Assembly (NCBI GenBank): GCA_015501055.1
Contig: JADNYV010000054.1
Location: forward strand, 146,864-210,863
Source: Mucidula mucida
Taxonomy: Eukaryota; Basidiomycota; Agaricomycetes; Agaricales; Physalacriaceae
Length of the DNA: 64,000 nt
Direction: 5' to 3'
A model generated the notes under the pieces. That model saw only the letters and a list, made by a program, of their open reading frames with translations, did no database searches and was not told the origin of the DNA. Below, piece after piece: positions 1 through 11,430 of this stretch (position 1 is its first letter; the number at the start of each line of letters is the position of its first letter). Both the position numbers and the translations under genes were made by a program.

Positions 1-1302
1 CTCGCTAGCGAACGCGCCGCAATCCAGGAATTTCATACTATGGACTCCACGCGACACCAGCCCCCAACGCCAGTGAATAGAGCTGTTGCCGATCTATATG
101 CGCTCGTCGCTGGCACTGCTGACCACTGGCTCATGTTCCTCGAAGGACTCTTTCTTTTCAGACTTGGTCGAAAATCCGACGCCATCACCGTTCTCCTCAA
201 TTCAATACACAGATTGCCCTGGAATTGGTCCGCTTGGTGTCTTCTATGCGACTGCATAGACTCCGAAGCAGACTACACGGCCGTGATAAACCGAATACCC
301 ATTTCCAAACGCCATCCCGCAGTTCATATGTTCCAAATCAAAACTCTCAATGAGTTGTTTCTGCCATGTCACACTCTGTGTGATACAATGCTCATCGACT
401 TCGAAACGAGCCCTTGGCTGCTCACAGAGAAGGCAAAAAACTATTATAGCATCGGCGCCGTCCCCGAGGCACAGGCAATATTCGAGTCCATCATTGCGGC
501 ACACCCTCTGCGTCTTGATGCAGTGGACACCTTCTCATCCCTCCTCTACGTCTCCTTCGATCTAGACAAACTCGCTCATTATGCCACTCGCTTCAAGATC
601 TTCAAAGACCGCCCAGAAGCTTGTATATTCATAGGCAATACATATGCTCTTCGCGGAGAGCACGAAAAAGCTATCAAATATTTCATCCGCGCCACAAATC
701 TTCACCCCACCTACGCACCCGCTTATATACTCCTTGGACACGCTTATTACGACATGACGAATCACTACGCCGCCATACAGGCCTACCGGCGTGCCCTGCA
801 TATAACCAAAAAGGATTTCCGAATATGGTTTGGGCTTGGACAATGCTATCGTGCCCTGGCAATGCATTCTTACGCGTTGTACTATTATCAGCGCGGTCAG
901 ACAATTCGTCCACATGATATCGCTATTTGGGAAGTCTTGGGCAGTTGCTACGAGGACCTTAATCGCCCACAGGATGCACTGCATGCCTACCAAAGGGCTC
1001 TTGATAACTCTCCACAACACTCTCTTCCCACAGTCCATCACCGAATGGCCAAGCTCCTACAGTCCCTCGCTCATTTTGAACGCGTCATTGAAATTTGCAG
1101 TATCAGCGAGAAGGACACGACGGTTTGGAGCGACCCACATATTAACTCACTCCTAGAGGCAGCGGAACTCCATATGAAGGGGGCTGATGGGGATTTGAAA
1201 CGTGCCAGGGAGTACTTGGACAAAATTGCAACATGTACGAATGTTTCTTCCGAAGACGCAAATCGTGCGACCAGGTTAATACCGAACTTGGCACGCGGTT
1301 GA
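1..1302 (+). CDS. APC8: APC8/CDC23-like anaphase-promoting complex TPR subunit (5' end outside window)
   Basis: The frame is open from base 1 to the stop at 1300-1302, so the N-terminus lies off the window; the ATG at 40 is internal. Roughly 430 residues of helical TPR repeats are visible. Diagnostic stretches are FIGNTYALRGEHEKAIKYF, HYAAIQAYRRALHI, FRIWFGLGQCYRAL and YALYYYQRGQTIRPHD, which line up with the HEKA..YF / AAIQAYR.A / R.WYGLGQ.YE / YCLYYYRRA..LRP.D pattern of Apc8. As a family member it would be a scaffold TPR subunit of the APC/C ubiquitin ligase, in the nucleus, helping bind Cdc20/Cdh1 and substrates. The visible part has no intron, unlike nearly every neighbour, which could reflect a long last exon or a retrocopy. 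Family assignment is strong; completeness is unknown. Confidence 0.85.
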   Translation, partial: LASERAAIQEFHTMDSTRHQPPTPVNRAVADLYALVAGTADHWLMFLEGLFLFRLGRKSDAITVLLNSIHRLPWNWSAWCLLCDCIDSEADYTAVINRIPISKRHPAVHMFQIKTLNELFLPCHTLCDTMLIDFETSPWLLTEKAKNYYSIGAVPEAQAIFESIIAAHPLRLDAVDTFSSLLYVSFDLDKLAHYATRFKIFKDRPEACIFIGNTYALRGEHEKAIKYFIRATNLHPTYAPAYILLGHAYYDMTNHYAAIQAYRRALHITKKDFRIWFGLGQCYRALAMHSYALYYYQRGQTIRPHDIAIWEVLGSCYEDLNRPQDALHAYQRALDNSPQHSLPTVHHRMAKLLQSLAHFERVIEICSISEKDTTVWSDPHINSLLEAAELHMKGADGDLKRAREYLDKIATCTNVSSEDANRATRLIPNLARG

Positions 1303-1912
1303 ATAATGCGCAGACGAAATGAGGTGGGGGTTGATTCAAGCCATGACACAGCGGACGCTAGCAACGATAATGCCTCTGGTAGACTAGCTAATGCGCGTAG
1401 TACGGTTTAGTGAATATTGCAACTCATGATCTTAGTAAAACCTGGACTCTGAGTTCGTCTGCAAGGAAGTACGGGTGAATGGCACAAAGACTACGATATC
1501 ATTGAGACAAAAAGGATCGAAGAACGTCTACTTACACTCCCAGAGCGCGACAACAAAAACTGTTATTGCGCTCGCACTCAGCCAGACGAATATATAGCAT
1601 GAGACCGCAGCAACGACGCTGGCCAAGATGGCTCCATTCATGGGATACGGTTGGGATACGGTGCCCAGTTGGTAGAGAGCAGCGGGAGAGAATCTTCTGG
1701 CCTGTGGTCGCCGACATACACGGAAACAAGGAGAAGGTCTTGCAGCCTTCAATAATACAAACTGAGGAGTAAACAGGAGGAGACAGAAGAGGAACACTGG
1801 ACGATAACCAGAGGATCGGACATCGCAGAGTCTGGGGTAAGTGTAAGCCTGATGAGTCATCCCATTATTTCGCGACGCCGCTGGCTCTGCTCCTCCCTCT
1901 CATTGCTCCATC
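1303..1912. other. Intergenic; one weak minus-strand ORF only
   Basis: Between the APC8 stop and the pyruvate carrier. A minus-strand frame at 1528-1860 encodes 110 residues ending in a hydrophobic segment (ILASVVAAVSCYIFVW and ITVFVVAL), so a small membrane protein is possible. I recognise no family, see no clear start context, and would not call it a gene on this evidence. Confidence 0.3.
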
Positions 1913-1959
1913 ATGTCTGCACCCGCTAGCAGCGCCATGGCTCCAAACTTACCGCTTTC

Positions 1960-2467
1960 ATGAACCACCCTGCTGGTGTGTGTTCCATCGTCTTCTCCGG
2001 TGGCGCTCTTTGATACCAATCAATCAATTTCTTGCAGGCCCCAAGACCGTTTTCTTCTGGGGGCCTATGATGAAGTGGGGTCTGGTCGCAGCTGGTCTCA
2101 AGGATATGAGCCGTCCTGTCGAGAAACTGAGTCTATCGCAAAACTTGGGTGCGTTACAGCCACCTCATACGTTTATTGGGGATGCGCTGACATGCCATCG
2201 CCGACAGCGCTCACGGCAACTGGATTCATTTGGGTACGATATGCCTTCGTGATTACACCTGTGAACTACAGTCTTGCTGGCGTGCGTCCATTTTCTCTCG
2301 TGTATGCTAGCATAACGTTGTTTCTCGCAGGTAAACTTTTTTGTCGGATTGAGTGGGCTAACGCAAGTCGGGCGTATTGCAAAGTGCGTTACTCATTCCG
2401 AATTGCTTCTTGTTTTTTTTGCTCAAGCTCTCTACGCAGCTACAAATTTGGCTCTTCAACACCTTAG
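1960..2467 (+). CDS. MPC2: Mitochondrial pyruvate carrier, MPC2 type
   Basis: Inner-membrane subunit of the heterodimeric mitochondrial pyruvate carrier, importing cytosolic pyruvate. Exons: about 1960-1975, 2038-2148, 2208-2281, 2331-2383 and 2440-2467. They join to a small protein containing MNHPAGPKTVFFWGP, MKWGLVAAGLKDMSRP, EKLSLSQNL, ATGFIWVRYAFVITPVNYSL and VNFFVGLSG, the typical MPC2 order; MPC1 differs in its second half. Two to three membrane helices are expected. The N-terminus is uncertain. The in-frame ATG is at 1960, but a better-looking upstream start at 1913 (MSAPASSAM) and the residues GSKLTAF just before 1960 are in two frames, off by one base near 1939. Convergent with the Apq12-like gene 90 bp away. 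Confidence 0.88.
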
Positions 2468-2557
2468 ATGTCCCTTATCTATACACTTTTTTCAACCAAC
2501 CAAGAAATTTCGTCTATGCGTGTGTCCTAAGAATACAAATGCTACAACCGTCCGAAG

Positions 2558-3202
2558 TTAACGCGAAACCGACGACTTTCCTTTGCCTGCCTTGCCCTCG
2601 TCCGACAACACCGGGTCCGCTGTGATTTCTTTTGCCCGGTCCCACCACTCTGTAATCGAGGATATGATGGCACTGGCATCAATTTGCCCATTGGCCTGAG
2701 GCTGGTTACGATCCTGATTCCAAGCACGATGCTGGTCAAACGACTCCCAGACGCGGGGTCGTTTGGGCAGGTTACGTTTTGTTCGGCTCGAGTGCTGCTC
2801 GCTCGCATCGCTGTTGATTGCATCGAGCGCTAAGCCCCACAAGCTGGATGTGACACTTGTGTTATTCGCTTGCTGGGCCCCCATCAGGTATCCGACCACT
2901 GCAACGAGCATCCCAAACAGGACGCCCCATTTGACAAAGAAGACCCCGGTGCGGAGCATCCAGGATGCAGTGCGATATACGCTCATAAGGGCGAGATAAG
3001 CAGTAATGAGGGCAATGAAAGGCGGCAGGAAGGTTTGAGTGTTCCATTCCGATGGATGTTTTGCCAAGAGCGGCGCGCTAAGCGAGTATACTGCCTGGAT
3101 GAATGCAAGGCAGTGGGAGAGGATGTTGATGAGCAGTGAATACGCGGGCGCCGGCAGTTTGGCGTGTAGGAGCTCGAGAACAGGTGCGATGAACAACGAC
3201 AT
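2558..3202 (-). CDS. Apq12-like nuclear pore assembly / lipid homeostasis membrane protein
   Basis: A 214-residue protein if translation starts at 3202 (MSLFIAPVLELLHAKL). The same frame stays open to 3397, but the upstream 65 residues look like leader read-through and span a probable TATA-like AT-rich stretch near 3350. Two or three hydrophobic helices (about residues 20-45, 60-85 and 90-112: FLPPFIALITAYLALMSVY, GVFFVKWGVLFGMLVAVVGY) are followed by a charged, low-complexity tail of about 100 residues. The paired helix arrangement resembles the Apq12 family of ER/nuclear-envelope proteins that affect pore assembly and membrane fluidity in yeast. The match is by layout and a few residues only, so it is tentative. 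Confidence 0.5.
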   Translation of the reverse strand: MSLFIAPVLELLHAKLPAPAYSLLINILSHCLAFIQAVYSLSAPLLAKHPSEWNTQTFLPPFIALITAYLALMSVYRTASWMLRTGVFFVKWGVLFGMLVAVVGYLMGAQQANNTSVTSSLWGLALDAINSDASEQHSSRTKRNLPKRPRVWESFDQHRAWNQDRNQPQANGQIDASAIISSITEWWDRAKEITADPVLSDEGKAGKGKSSVSR

Positions 3203-3445
3203 TTCTGATGGTCGTGTCCCAAGCCGCGATCTGACACGTGTCTCGTCCTTTATGTCAGCTGTCCCCTCGATCACAATGGCGGGAAAAGCCGGTGTCTGGG
3301 CGTATTTGCCCCAGGGGCTGACCTCGGCTTCTCGGCTTCTCCGGGTACTTATAAAGTTGTTCGCATACCCTTCTTCGTTGCCTTCCTTCTGCATCACAAG
3401 TCTGAAGTCCTCCGTCCCGTTTCAATTTTTATCCTTCCTCCCACA

Positions 3446-4096
3446 ATGGCTATGAAACGTAAATTTGAAGGTGCCCAAGACGCGACCCACAAGGTAGACG
3501 CGCCCATATCCTCCGCTTGGACCGTGTATATTAATTCCGCTATAGGATGCGAAACAGGTCAAGCTCGTTCCTTTCCCAAACTCTGACGACCTCGACACCG
3601 ATGTCGCAATGACCGATGCTGAGCCTTTACTCTATTCTTCGCACCACATTCGTGCCTCGTCGAATGTCAGTTCCGCCTCTTCCGACGACAGTGAGGATTC
3701 TCGTGAGTATCTCCTTTTTCACGTGACCCCTGTTGATTGCTCCCACAAGCATGCTACCCTTCGTTCGACCTTTACCCGCTTCCGTTTTTCGGCGCCAGTG
3801 GATCCGTCGATACGAACTCACACAGTTTTGCTCATTATTCAGCTCAAGCCTCCGTCGGCCTCCTTCAACCCAGGAATGACTTTGTCCATCACGGGTAGGT
3901 GTAACGTTCTAATCTTATCGGCGGTTTCTATGTGTGGATTTGTTGCTGTATGCTTACATGGCCTTTCCTCAATAGCTCGAACTGCTCGCAAATACCCAAA
4001 CTCAAGGTCGCCTGCGCTTCTTCCATCGGTGGTCAACGTACGATGTGGAGTTTCTGCGAACAATGTGGCGCCATCTCCATGGTCGACTCCGAATAA
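3446..4096 (+). CDS. Conserved unknown protein with C-terminal CxxC pair
   Basis: Exons 3446-3493, 3546-3702, 3750-3894 and 3976-4096 splice in frame to about 156 residues. It starts MAMKRKFEG, then has KQVKLVPFPNSDD, an acidic Ser-rich stretch (SSASSDDSEDS), YPSFDLYPLP, VGLLQP and a C-terminal block with KLKVACASSIGGQRTMW, CEQCGAISMVD. I associate this motif order with a short protein common in mushroom genomes, with no known function. A basic start and an acidic middle suggest a nuclear protein. The CEQC pair could bind metal together with upstream Cys residues. The gene lies 243 bp from, and divergent to, the Apq12-like gene, so the two may share a promoter. Confidence 0.65.
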
Positions 4097-4751
4097 ACCG
4101 ACTCCAGATACACATCCCCTCCCATCCTCTTTCCTTCATCTTCCCTTGCTCTATATTTGCTTTCATTCGACTCTTTTATGCTATCTTATCCCTTCCATTA
4201 TTCTTTTGTAACAGGCGACTCTCCCTCACCATCATCTCACCATATGATTAAAAGACCGTCGACGTAACCCAGCGCTCTACTAGTCGAAACTGCTCGTCAC
4301 GTACGGCCTCAAACGTCGCCACCGAAAAATGCCTCCATACATGGTCAATCTTCGTGTATATTACTTAGTGCTCCGGACATTCTGTTACACTGTATATGTA
4401 TCTTGTTGCTGAAAGATATTTATTATTGCTATTTGACAGCCTGACCCACGATAACCATGCCTTTGCCTCTAGACACTGACAGATGTAATAGTGATCCGCG
4501 GGGACCGTATCTTCGACCTTTGGGAGTCAGTTATATGTTCTGGCACTGGCTGTTATGACTTGGCAGAGCGGTTCACCACGCTACGATCAGTGGCGTACTT
4601 GAGTCCTCTTGAATTCATGAGTTCTTCCCGATAATTGGTTATCGACTTTGGTGGCTGGATTTAGACGCTGGGTGGCTTCTTTTACGGAATCCATATTTAA
4701 GATGGTCCACTTTATCACCTCTCTTAACCGCTGCCTTCTTACTCATTGACG
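4097..4751. other. Intergenic, no gene seen
   Basis: Pyrimidine-rich 3' region of the upstream gene and promoter of the next. A TATTTAA-type element lies near 4693, some 60 bp before the ATG at 4752. No ORF with recognisable protein content. Confidence 0.4.
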
Positions 4752-5132
4752 ATGGGAAACGCCAGCTCCATCCCTCAAAACAGCTCGCCGCTCGTCGTCA
4801 ACTGGGATGGCAAGTCCGCAATCATCTCGCGCCACATACAGTACGAGGTAGCAATCGTGAACTTACATGTCCGATCTGTTGACATATACCCTCAGGATGC
4901 TGTCGCCGCAGTCAAAGCTGTGCGGACTTTCAAGGAGTCGCTGTCTCACCATGAAATTTATTTCACCGCCTATCTACCCCAGATCGGGGAGGAGGAGTTC
5001 GAGTTGAGCGAGGATGCATGGGGCAAGGTCCTCGAATCTATCACCACCCTCAACGTGCATGTTGTCGGCCAAGATGGTGCGCCATTTTTCCAACCCCTAG
5101 CCGTAGGTGGCGACTTGACGCTGGATAGATAG
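4752..5132 (+). CDS. Small N-myristoylation-type unknown protein
   Basis: Translation starting at 4752 gives MGNASS, which fits the N-myristoylation rule (Gly2, Ser6), so membrane attachment is likely. The frame is open for 126 codons. A 48-nt stretch at 4848-4895 begins GTAGCA, ends CCTCAG and has a branch-like site, so it is probably an intron that happens to keep the frame; splicing leaves about 110 residues. The protein has an alternating beta/helix look (NWDGKSAIISRHIQYE, then a helix, then IYFTAYLPQIGEEEFELSE) and no cysteines or catalytic motif I can name. I recall similar MGN-starting short proteins in mushrooms, without known function. Confidence 0.55.
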   Translation: MGNASSIPQNSSPLVVNWDGKSAIISRHIQYEVAIVNLHVRSVDIYPQDAVAAVKAVRTFKESLSHHEIYFTAYLPQIGEEEFELSEDAWGKVLESITTLNVHVVGQDGAPFFQPLAVGGDLTLDR

Positions 5133-6749
5133 GCAAAACCCCGCGGTACACACCCCCGCACCGCCGTACGAAGTGAGCACGAATGGGTATCAGAAAATTA
5201 AATAAGAAGGCGATAGTTTTGTATAGGTAGCGCAGAGGAAGCGAATCAGACTTATATAAATCGCCACACGAGCGAGCCACTCGAGAACATGATCTTCAAC
5301 TCGACAAGCACCTCACTGGCACTAAATTTTGCATCGCTCGCCAACTGAACCCAGCAGAAGACCGCCGCTCTATCACCGACATTCTAGTGGTCATGGGTAC
5401 CCTCAGGTCTCGTACTGTGCCGTCCACCTGGTTCCTCTTCAGGTCTCAGTCCCAACAAGCCGATGTCCTTGGAATCATCCCAAGCTGGACTGTAAACTTA
5501 CGTTTTCGTCTAGACATACATTTAAGATTGAGAAGTGATGTGGCCTGCCTGCCTCCGATCTACCAGCAGTGAAATTTGCGGATTTAGTTGCTCGCAATTT
5601 CCACATTTACTTGCCATTATTACAGTGCTGTTAGTATCTGTTCGTCTCATAAATGAGTAAGCTGCGGACTGGCTTCTTATTTGAATCATCTCAACCTTGG
5701 TTGTACTGACCTGAGAGCGTGGGAACACTTAACGAATGAAAATCCGGAATAGGCTCAGCCATTTTGATTAAGACCCTCATCCCCACCTTTTTCAGCAAAC
5801 TTGTCACGTTTATTGATTCTGCGTGCTTGACGCACGTTGTACCTTGTGCTAAACGACGGAGAGACAGAGAGGATATCATCGTACAATTCGGACGCGGCGG
5901 ACTTAGAAATTTCGAGTTGTTGGTTGGTTGTAGGCAGAGTGAAGACGAAATTCATAAGGTAAGGGAACGACGCCCACTAGTTCTATATATAACGTTCAAA
6001 ACCTCGTGACTAGCTCAAGTCGTTAGCCTGAGAATGGCCCCATATATCGCACTCGTCACGGTGAAGTTAATATTCCTTCTACCCCCTTCAGCTGGACACG
6101 AGTGGTGCAGTCCCATCAAAGCGAAACGTCTGCGCGAACTCTTGACCTCGCCAAGACATTGTATCATACGTATGGGATGCTTCGCAATGCCGTCCTATTC
6201 TTGGCCCTGCGTTTAGCTCACTCCGTGAACAAGAAATCCGCAATGGAAAGAATCTATACGCATCACGCGAGCAGCACCAGTCATCGCGAGGCCATCAAGG
6301 TTTACTCAGCTGTGAGAAGTTTTCGGTGAGGCATTGCCGACTGACCCATTATTCCAGTGGCTTCCCGTCACTTCATACGCTCAACAGAATAGTAATACAT
6401 TTGAGTCGATGCGAGTCTACAGTCATCCACAGCAGCGCATGCGGGTGGTCGGGGTGGACTTGGACCTCCACTGACTGCGAGGTATGGGTCATTAATTGAC
6501 TTCGGACTTCTGTAGGAACACAGTTGTGGAATTGGACTGCATTTCACATCAAAAGCAGAACAATTCGGGTCCGTTCCCGACAAAACAAGTCATATGAACC
6601 TGTTTCTAACGTGTTTTTTATTGTGGCAAGTGGAACGTACGTTATCCCACGGAACAAAACAACTCCACTCTGACGTTCACCTGCTCCAGTATTATCTTAG
6701 AACATATAAACAGCTTCTTACTCAAACAGTCCCCATACCCCACGCCATC
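5133..6749. other. Long intergenic region upstream of the sugar transporter
   Basis: About 1.6 kb with only short, composition-driven ORFs and no recognisable protein, RNA or repeat. Its length, compared with the usual 100-400 bp gaps here, fits an extended regulatory region for the transporter at 6750 or decayed sequence. Confidence 0.35.
6705..6710 (+). promoter_or_regulatory. TATA box of the MFS transporter
   Basis: TATAAA within CATATAAAC, 40 bp upstream of the ATG at 6750. Good consensus but very close to the start codon, implying a short leader or an upstream start site. Confidence 0.45.
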
Positions 6750-9400
6750 ATGGAGAAGCCAGCTGTGGAGAAGAACGATTCTGGTTCCTTCCACGAAGAG
6801 AGGCCTTCCTCGGTCATCTCTTCCACGAATGCGAAGCTTGCTAATCCCCTGGCGGGCCTCTCACATGAACAGCTCATGCATGGCGCGAGGGAATTCGCGA
6901 AGCAGTATGATCTAGAGGACCTCTCTGAGGAGCTTCAGAAAGGCGCGCTGATTGCGCAAGACCCTCTTGCGTTCGAGCGTCTACCGATGCTCGACGATGC
7001 GGACAGGAATATTCTGAGGCGTGAGATCACTCATCGGTGGGATCAGCCAAAGACACTCTATTATTTGGTTATCCTTTGCTCTGTGGCAGCCGCCGTCCAG
7101 GGAGTAAGTCCTCGCTTTGTCACCATGAATGCTGTTTAAGTTGACCCCTCTGCATAGATGGATGAGAGTGTCATTAATGGGGCACAGCTCTTCTATCCAC
7201 AACAACTGGGTATCGAACAAGACGGTCCTAACGCTTCACGGAACCAGTGGCTGCTGGGTTTAGTCAACTCGGCACCATACGTGAGTAACTTGCTTCAGTG
7301 GTGAGATTTAGAACTGACCGTTTTGACTTAGCTTTGCTGCGCTGTTCTGGGTTGCTGGCTAACAGATCCGGTGCGCCTTTCATCCATTGCGAAATGAAAT
7401 CTAACTCGATTTTCAGTTGAACAAGCTCTTTGGTCGCCGAGGAACAATATTCATCACCGCCCTATTTTCCTTCTTGACTTGCATCTGGCAAGGAGTTACA
7501 AATTCATGGCCGCACTTGTTCGCAGCCCGCTTTGTACTTGGTTTGGGTATCGGTCCCAAGAGTGCTACTGTACCCGTCTATGCTGCTGAATGTGAGTGCT
7601 GTGGGCTCTTAGCATACACCATCTCAATGTTCTTGCCCTCTCTCAGGTGCGCCTCCGCCAATTCGTGGTGCTCTCGTCATGATGTGGCAAACTTGGACTG
7701 CGTTCGGAATCATGTTTGGATTTGTAGCCGATTTGGCGTTCTATCATGTCCCGGATAAACCCCATATTACCGGCCTCAACTGGCGTCTCATGTTGGCTAG
7801 CGTAAGCTCTGCATGGTTGACGAGTCATTCATTATAGCTGAATGACCGTAGGCCGGTGTACCCGCTTTGTTCATCGTTGCTCAAGTGTTCTTTTGTCCGG
7901 AGTCTCCCCGTTGGTATATAATGAAAGGTCGTTATCGCGATGCTTTTAACTCTTTGGCAAGACTACGGCATAGCCGTGTGCAGGCCGCTCGAGATCTCTA
8001 CTGTACGTTGTCTTGGTGCAGTCTGTGTTGAATGGTATTAATTGATGAGCGATAGACATTCACGTTCTTCTCGACGCTGAGAATAAGATCACGCGGAACC
8101 AAAGCAAACTCGTCGAACTTTTCACAGTGCCTCGTAACCGACGCGCGGCACTGGCGTCTTTTATCGTTATGTTTATGTGCGTATACTTTAGTTTCCATTC
8201 TTAGCTGTTGATGTTGATGGCTGTCCTTCATAGGCAACAATTGTGAGTTGGGGAAAGATTTCGTTTATTTGAACGTGAACTTGATCTATTCGTCATGATA
8301 GCTGCGGTATCAATGCGATTGCATACTACTCGGTTCGCTGAATGCCTTCTTTCTACAAACTGATTATTCAGTGCTTCGTAGTCAAGCATCTTCTCACAAG
8401 CTAATTTCTCCGACATCCAAGCTCTTATTGCGTCTTGGGGTTATGGGATGGTAAACTGGATATTCGCTCTCCCGGCTGTCTATACCATTGACACATTCGG
8501 TCGTCGTAATTTGCTGCTCACGACATTTCCTTTGATGGCGGCGTTCCTACTTCTAACGGGTTTTGCCTTGTAAGTTCTAACATTTATAGTGGGCCTGGTA
8601 GCTAACTTCCTCCAGCTGGATTCCGGAAGACGCTGGTAGAGCTCGGATTGGCGTCGTAGCATTGGGAATATACTTGTTTACCGCATGTTACTCTCCTGGT
8701 GAAGGACCCGTTCCGTTTACGGTCTGTTCCAAGTTCAATTCAGTGCCGTGAGATGTTGCTGATCGGTTTCTTGGCTCCTAGTATTCCGCCGAAGCGTTTC
8801 CCTTGTACATCCGCGATGTGGGCATGTCGTTTGCTACGGTATGTTGTCCTGCATTCACTATGGTTCGAATACTCATCTTCTCATCCAGGCCGTTCTTTGG
8901 TTCTTGTGAGTACCGTGTGACCCAATACGAGGACGCCTCGCTGACGATGTTTGCAGTAACTTTATTGTTTCAATAACGTTTCCGAGACTGGTGGGTGCAT
9001 TTCGACCCCAAGGCGCTTTCGGGTGGTATGCGGGATGGAAGTAAGCTTCATACCAGCGTTACTACTCTTCTCATTGACCATGCGTTTTCAGCGTGTTTGG
9101 ATTCTTCGCGGTATTACTTTTCCTTCCAGAGACTAAAGCTCTCTCTCTGGAAGAACTCGACCAAGGTATCCTCTTTGCAATCGACGGCCAGAAATTGGAC
9201 TCTAATAATTCCTCTCAGTCTTCAGCGTCCCGACGCATATCCATGCCGCTTATCAGATCAAAGCGCTTCCTCATAACATCAAGAAGTACATTTTTAGGAT
9301 GAAAGTTCCGGACTTACCGCCGTTGTATGAGCACGAAGGGACTGTAGGATACGATGACATGAAGAGAACATACGCACCTGGCGGAGTAGGCGCTGCTTGA
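6750..9400 (+). CDS. MFS sugar (hexose/polyol-type) transporter, 16 exons
   Basis: Plasma-membrane sugar porter family protein, probably a proton symporter for a hexose or polyol. Exons (by eye): 6750-7103, 7158-7280, 7332-7370, 7417-7591, 7647-7801, 7852-8002, 8056-8176, 8234-8242, 8302-8332, 8382-8569, 8616-8721, 8782-8838, 8889-8905, 8957-9040, 9092-9165, 9219-9400. Signatures: NKLFGRRG (R-x-G-R-R loop), [69 protein letters not shown], and [13 protein letters not shown]. All twelve membrane helices can be accounted for. The N-terminus (about 100 residues) is cytosolic and hydrophilic. Exon 8 is only 9 nt and encodes the QQ of the QQFCGINA motif. Substrate cannot be told from sequence alone. 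Confidence 0.92.
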
Positions 9401-9592
9401 GGAAATGATCCTGAATACGTTTGCAATATATTCAATGTATTACCATCAGTAATGTTGACGAATGAATGGTGTGAAGACTATAGCTTGAATAGGGCGGATC
9501 AACGAGCAGAGTAACAAGTGTCACGCACGTCATCTTGGCTGTACCATAACCAATACCACCTTGATGGTATTCAGCACTGGTTGAAAACTGTC

Positions 9593-11019
9593 ATGACCCA
9601 GACGACTTATCTCCAATACGAGGCGCCTTGTATGTATACTACTCTGCGTATGGCCAAAATTCGTAGTGACTCGTTGCAGGGCCTGTCCACAGCTTAGATT
9701 GGTGCAAGACACCAGCGCCTGGCCAGCACCTGTGGGCGCGATCTGCATATCGCCTTGGGATCGCCTCCTTCGTCGAGAACTATAACAATCGCATAGCCGT
9801 TGTCGGCCTGCAAGATGAACGGGTCCTCGTCGAGGATGACTATACGGACTACCCCGACTTTGCAACCCTTTGCGAAGTCGCTCATGGATACCCCGCGACG
9901 AGTCTACAATGGCAGCCAGCATCCGCTGCTAGCCATGCTTGGTCAAATAAGTCGCCATCGACAGAGCTCTTGGCAACTACGGGCGATGCATTACGCATAT
10001 GGGAGTATGTGAGCGATACGGGCTCACAGATGTCAGGTTATGTAGGGAGGCAGAGTGCACCAGTGACACACAATTTGTCCCTAAAGACTGCTTTGTCTGG
10101 AGTACGTTAACTCTGTTTTCGAGCTTGTTTTGCGTGCTGATACTACTCCAGCAATCCAAGGTCCAGAATCAGTCCACAGGCGCACCATTAACCAACTTTT
10201 CCTGGAACGAGAAGGTTCCCAGTCTAATTGTCACGTCTTCTATTGATACGACGTGTACCGTTTGGAATATCGACACCGCTGCGGCCGTCACGCAGCTCAT
10301 TGCCCACGACCGCGAGGTCTACGACGTCGCTTGGCTGCCCAATTCAACCGATATATTTGTTTCAGTAGGGGCTGATGGCAGTCTGCGCGCGTTCGACTTG
10401 CGGAGCCTGGAGCATTCTACCATCTTGTACGAAACACCAGCTCCCAAAAATGTACCAATCCCATCTGTTTCTCCCTCCGCTTCGGCGCGACCACCGACAT
10501 CGCCATTGCTCAGAATAGCATTCAACCCATCAGACTCGAACTACATGTCCACTTTTCATATGGATGGATCGGAGGTTCAGATTCTTGATATGCGAAGTCC
10601 CGGACAACCTGTGATAGAACTGAAGGCGCATCACGCACCAATCAACGCGTTAGGATGGGGATCTGCAGAGCGTCCTCTGCTGGCAACAGCTTGTAAGCTG
10701 CATTCACTTTGAAGCATTAAAATAAAGTTAACACGACTTAGCGGATGACTGCCAGCTCCTCTTGTGGGATCTCGCCAATTATACTCAGCCGGGCACGTCG
10801 CCCCGCAGCGCAGGATCACGCTTAAATTCTCCGAGACCGGACGTGAAAAAGCGGGTAGTAACTGAACCAGTAATGGCGTACACTGCGCCCAGTCCGATAA
10901 CTAACCTTGCTTGGTCTCCTTTGATCAAAGGGATGACGATGAACAGCGGGTTCTCCACGGGAACAGGGGAATGGGTGGCGATAGCAAGCGGGAAGTCAAT
11001 CAGGGCTCTTAAGGTGTAG
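9593..11019 (+). CDS. DCAF7/WDR68-type WD40 protein
   Basis: Exons 9593-9629, 9680-10101, 10152-10692 and 10742-11019. The protein starts MTQTTYLQYEAPWPVHSLDW and continues with AYRLGIASFVENYNNRIAVV, LLATTGDALRIWEY, TNFSWNEKVPSLIVTSSID, TTCTVWNIDTAAAVTQLIAH, DREVYDVAW, FVSVGADGSLRAFDLRSLEH and ASDDCQLLLWDL. This order matches the DCAF7/WDR68/TTG1 seven-blade WD40 family closely. Members act as adaptors for DYRK kinases and CUL4-DDB1 ligases and as scaffolds for transcription regulators. Two low-complexity insertions (after LRSLEHSTILYE and after LANYTQPG) distinguish it from the human protein. The last strand (WVAIASGKSIRALKV) corresponds to the human C-terminus. Confidence 0.9.
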
Positions 11020-11430
11020 CAAGACGTGGCAGGACCTGATTTTGGACAGTGCACGCGACAAGGAGGCTCGTGGCTTCTACATTGGTGTGATAAGGCTGGA
11101 GGAAGACTTTCTTGGGAGAATGCCGAGCGACACACCTGGACCTACGCAGACAGTGACAGATGAGAAGCATGGACAACATGAATTGTATCGCGAGCCTGTA
11201 GCTGTTATCAACGTATCATACGACGCGCCCTGCGCTCTCATGTGTTGAAATGTTCTTATCAAACTGAGGATGGCTTGTGGTCAGGCACATGCTTCCGATC
11301 TGCTCACCGCGTGGAATAAACCACCGAACCACTTGCTCCGAGTTGTTCGCCACGCTCAAGCTCTTTAAATACGCGCTTGACCTTTTGATGCCGTGTTTAG
11401 CCTCTTGGTTCCCGCCGCCGTCGTCCCGCC
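11020..11430. other. Intergenic, no gene seen
   Basis: 3' flank of the WD40 gene and promoter of the nucleoside transporter. A TTTAAATA element at about 11364-11371 lies 60 bp before the ATG at 11431. Confidence 0.35.

Noticed and set aside
1528..1860. Small membrane protein gene on the minus strand
   Set aside because: No family match and no supporting start or splice context; kept only as a note.
8855..8870. tRNA-like B box (GGTTCGAAT)
   Set aside because: Inside a transporter intron; no A box or foldable cloverleaf around it.
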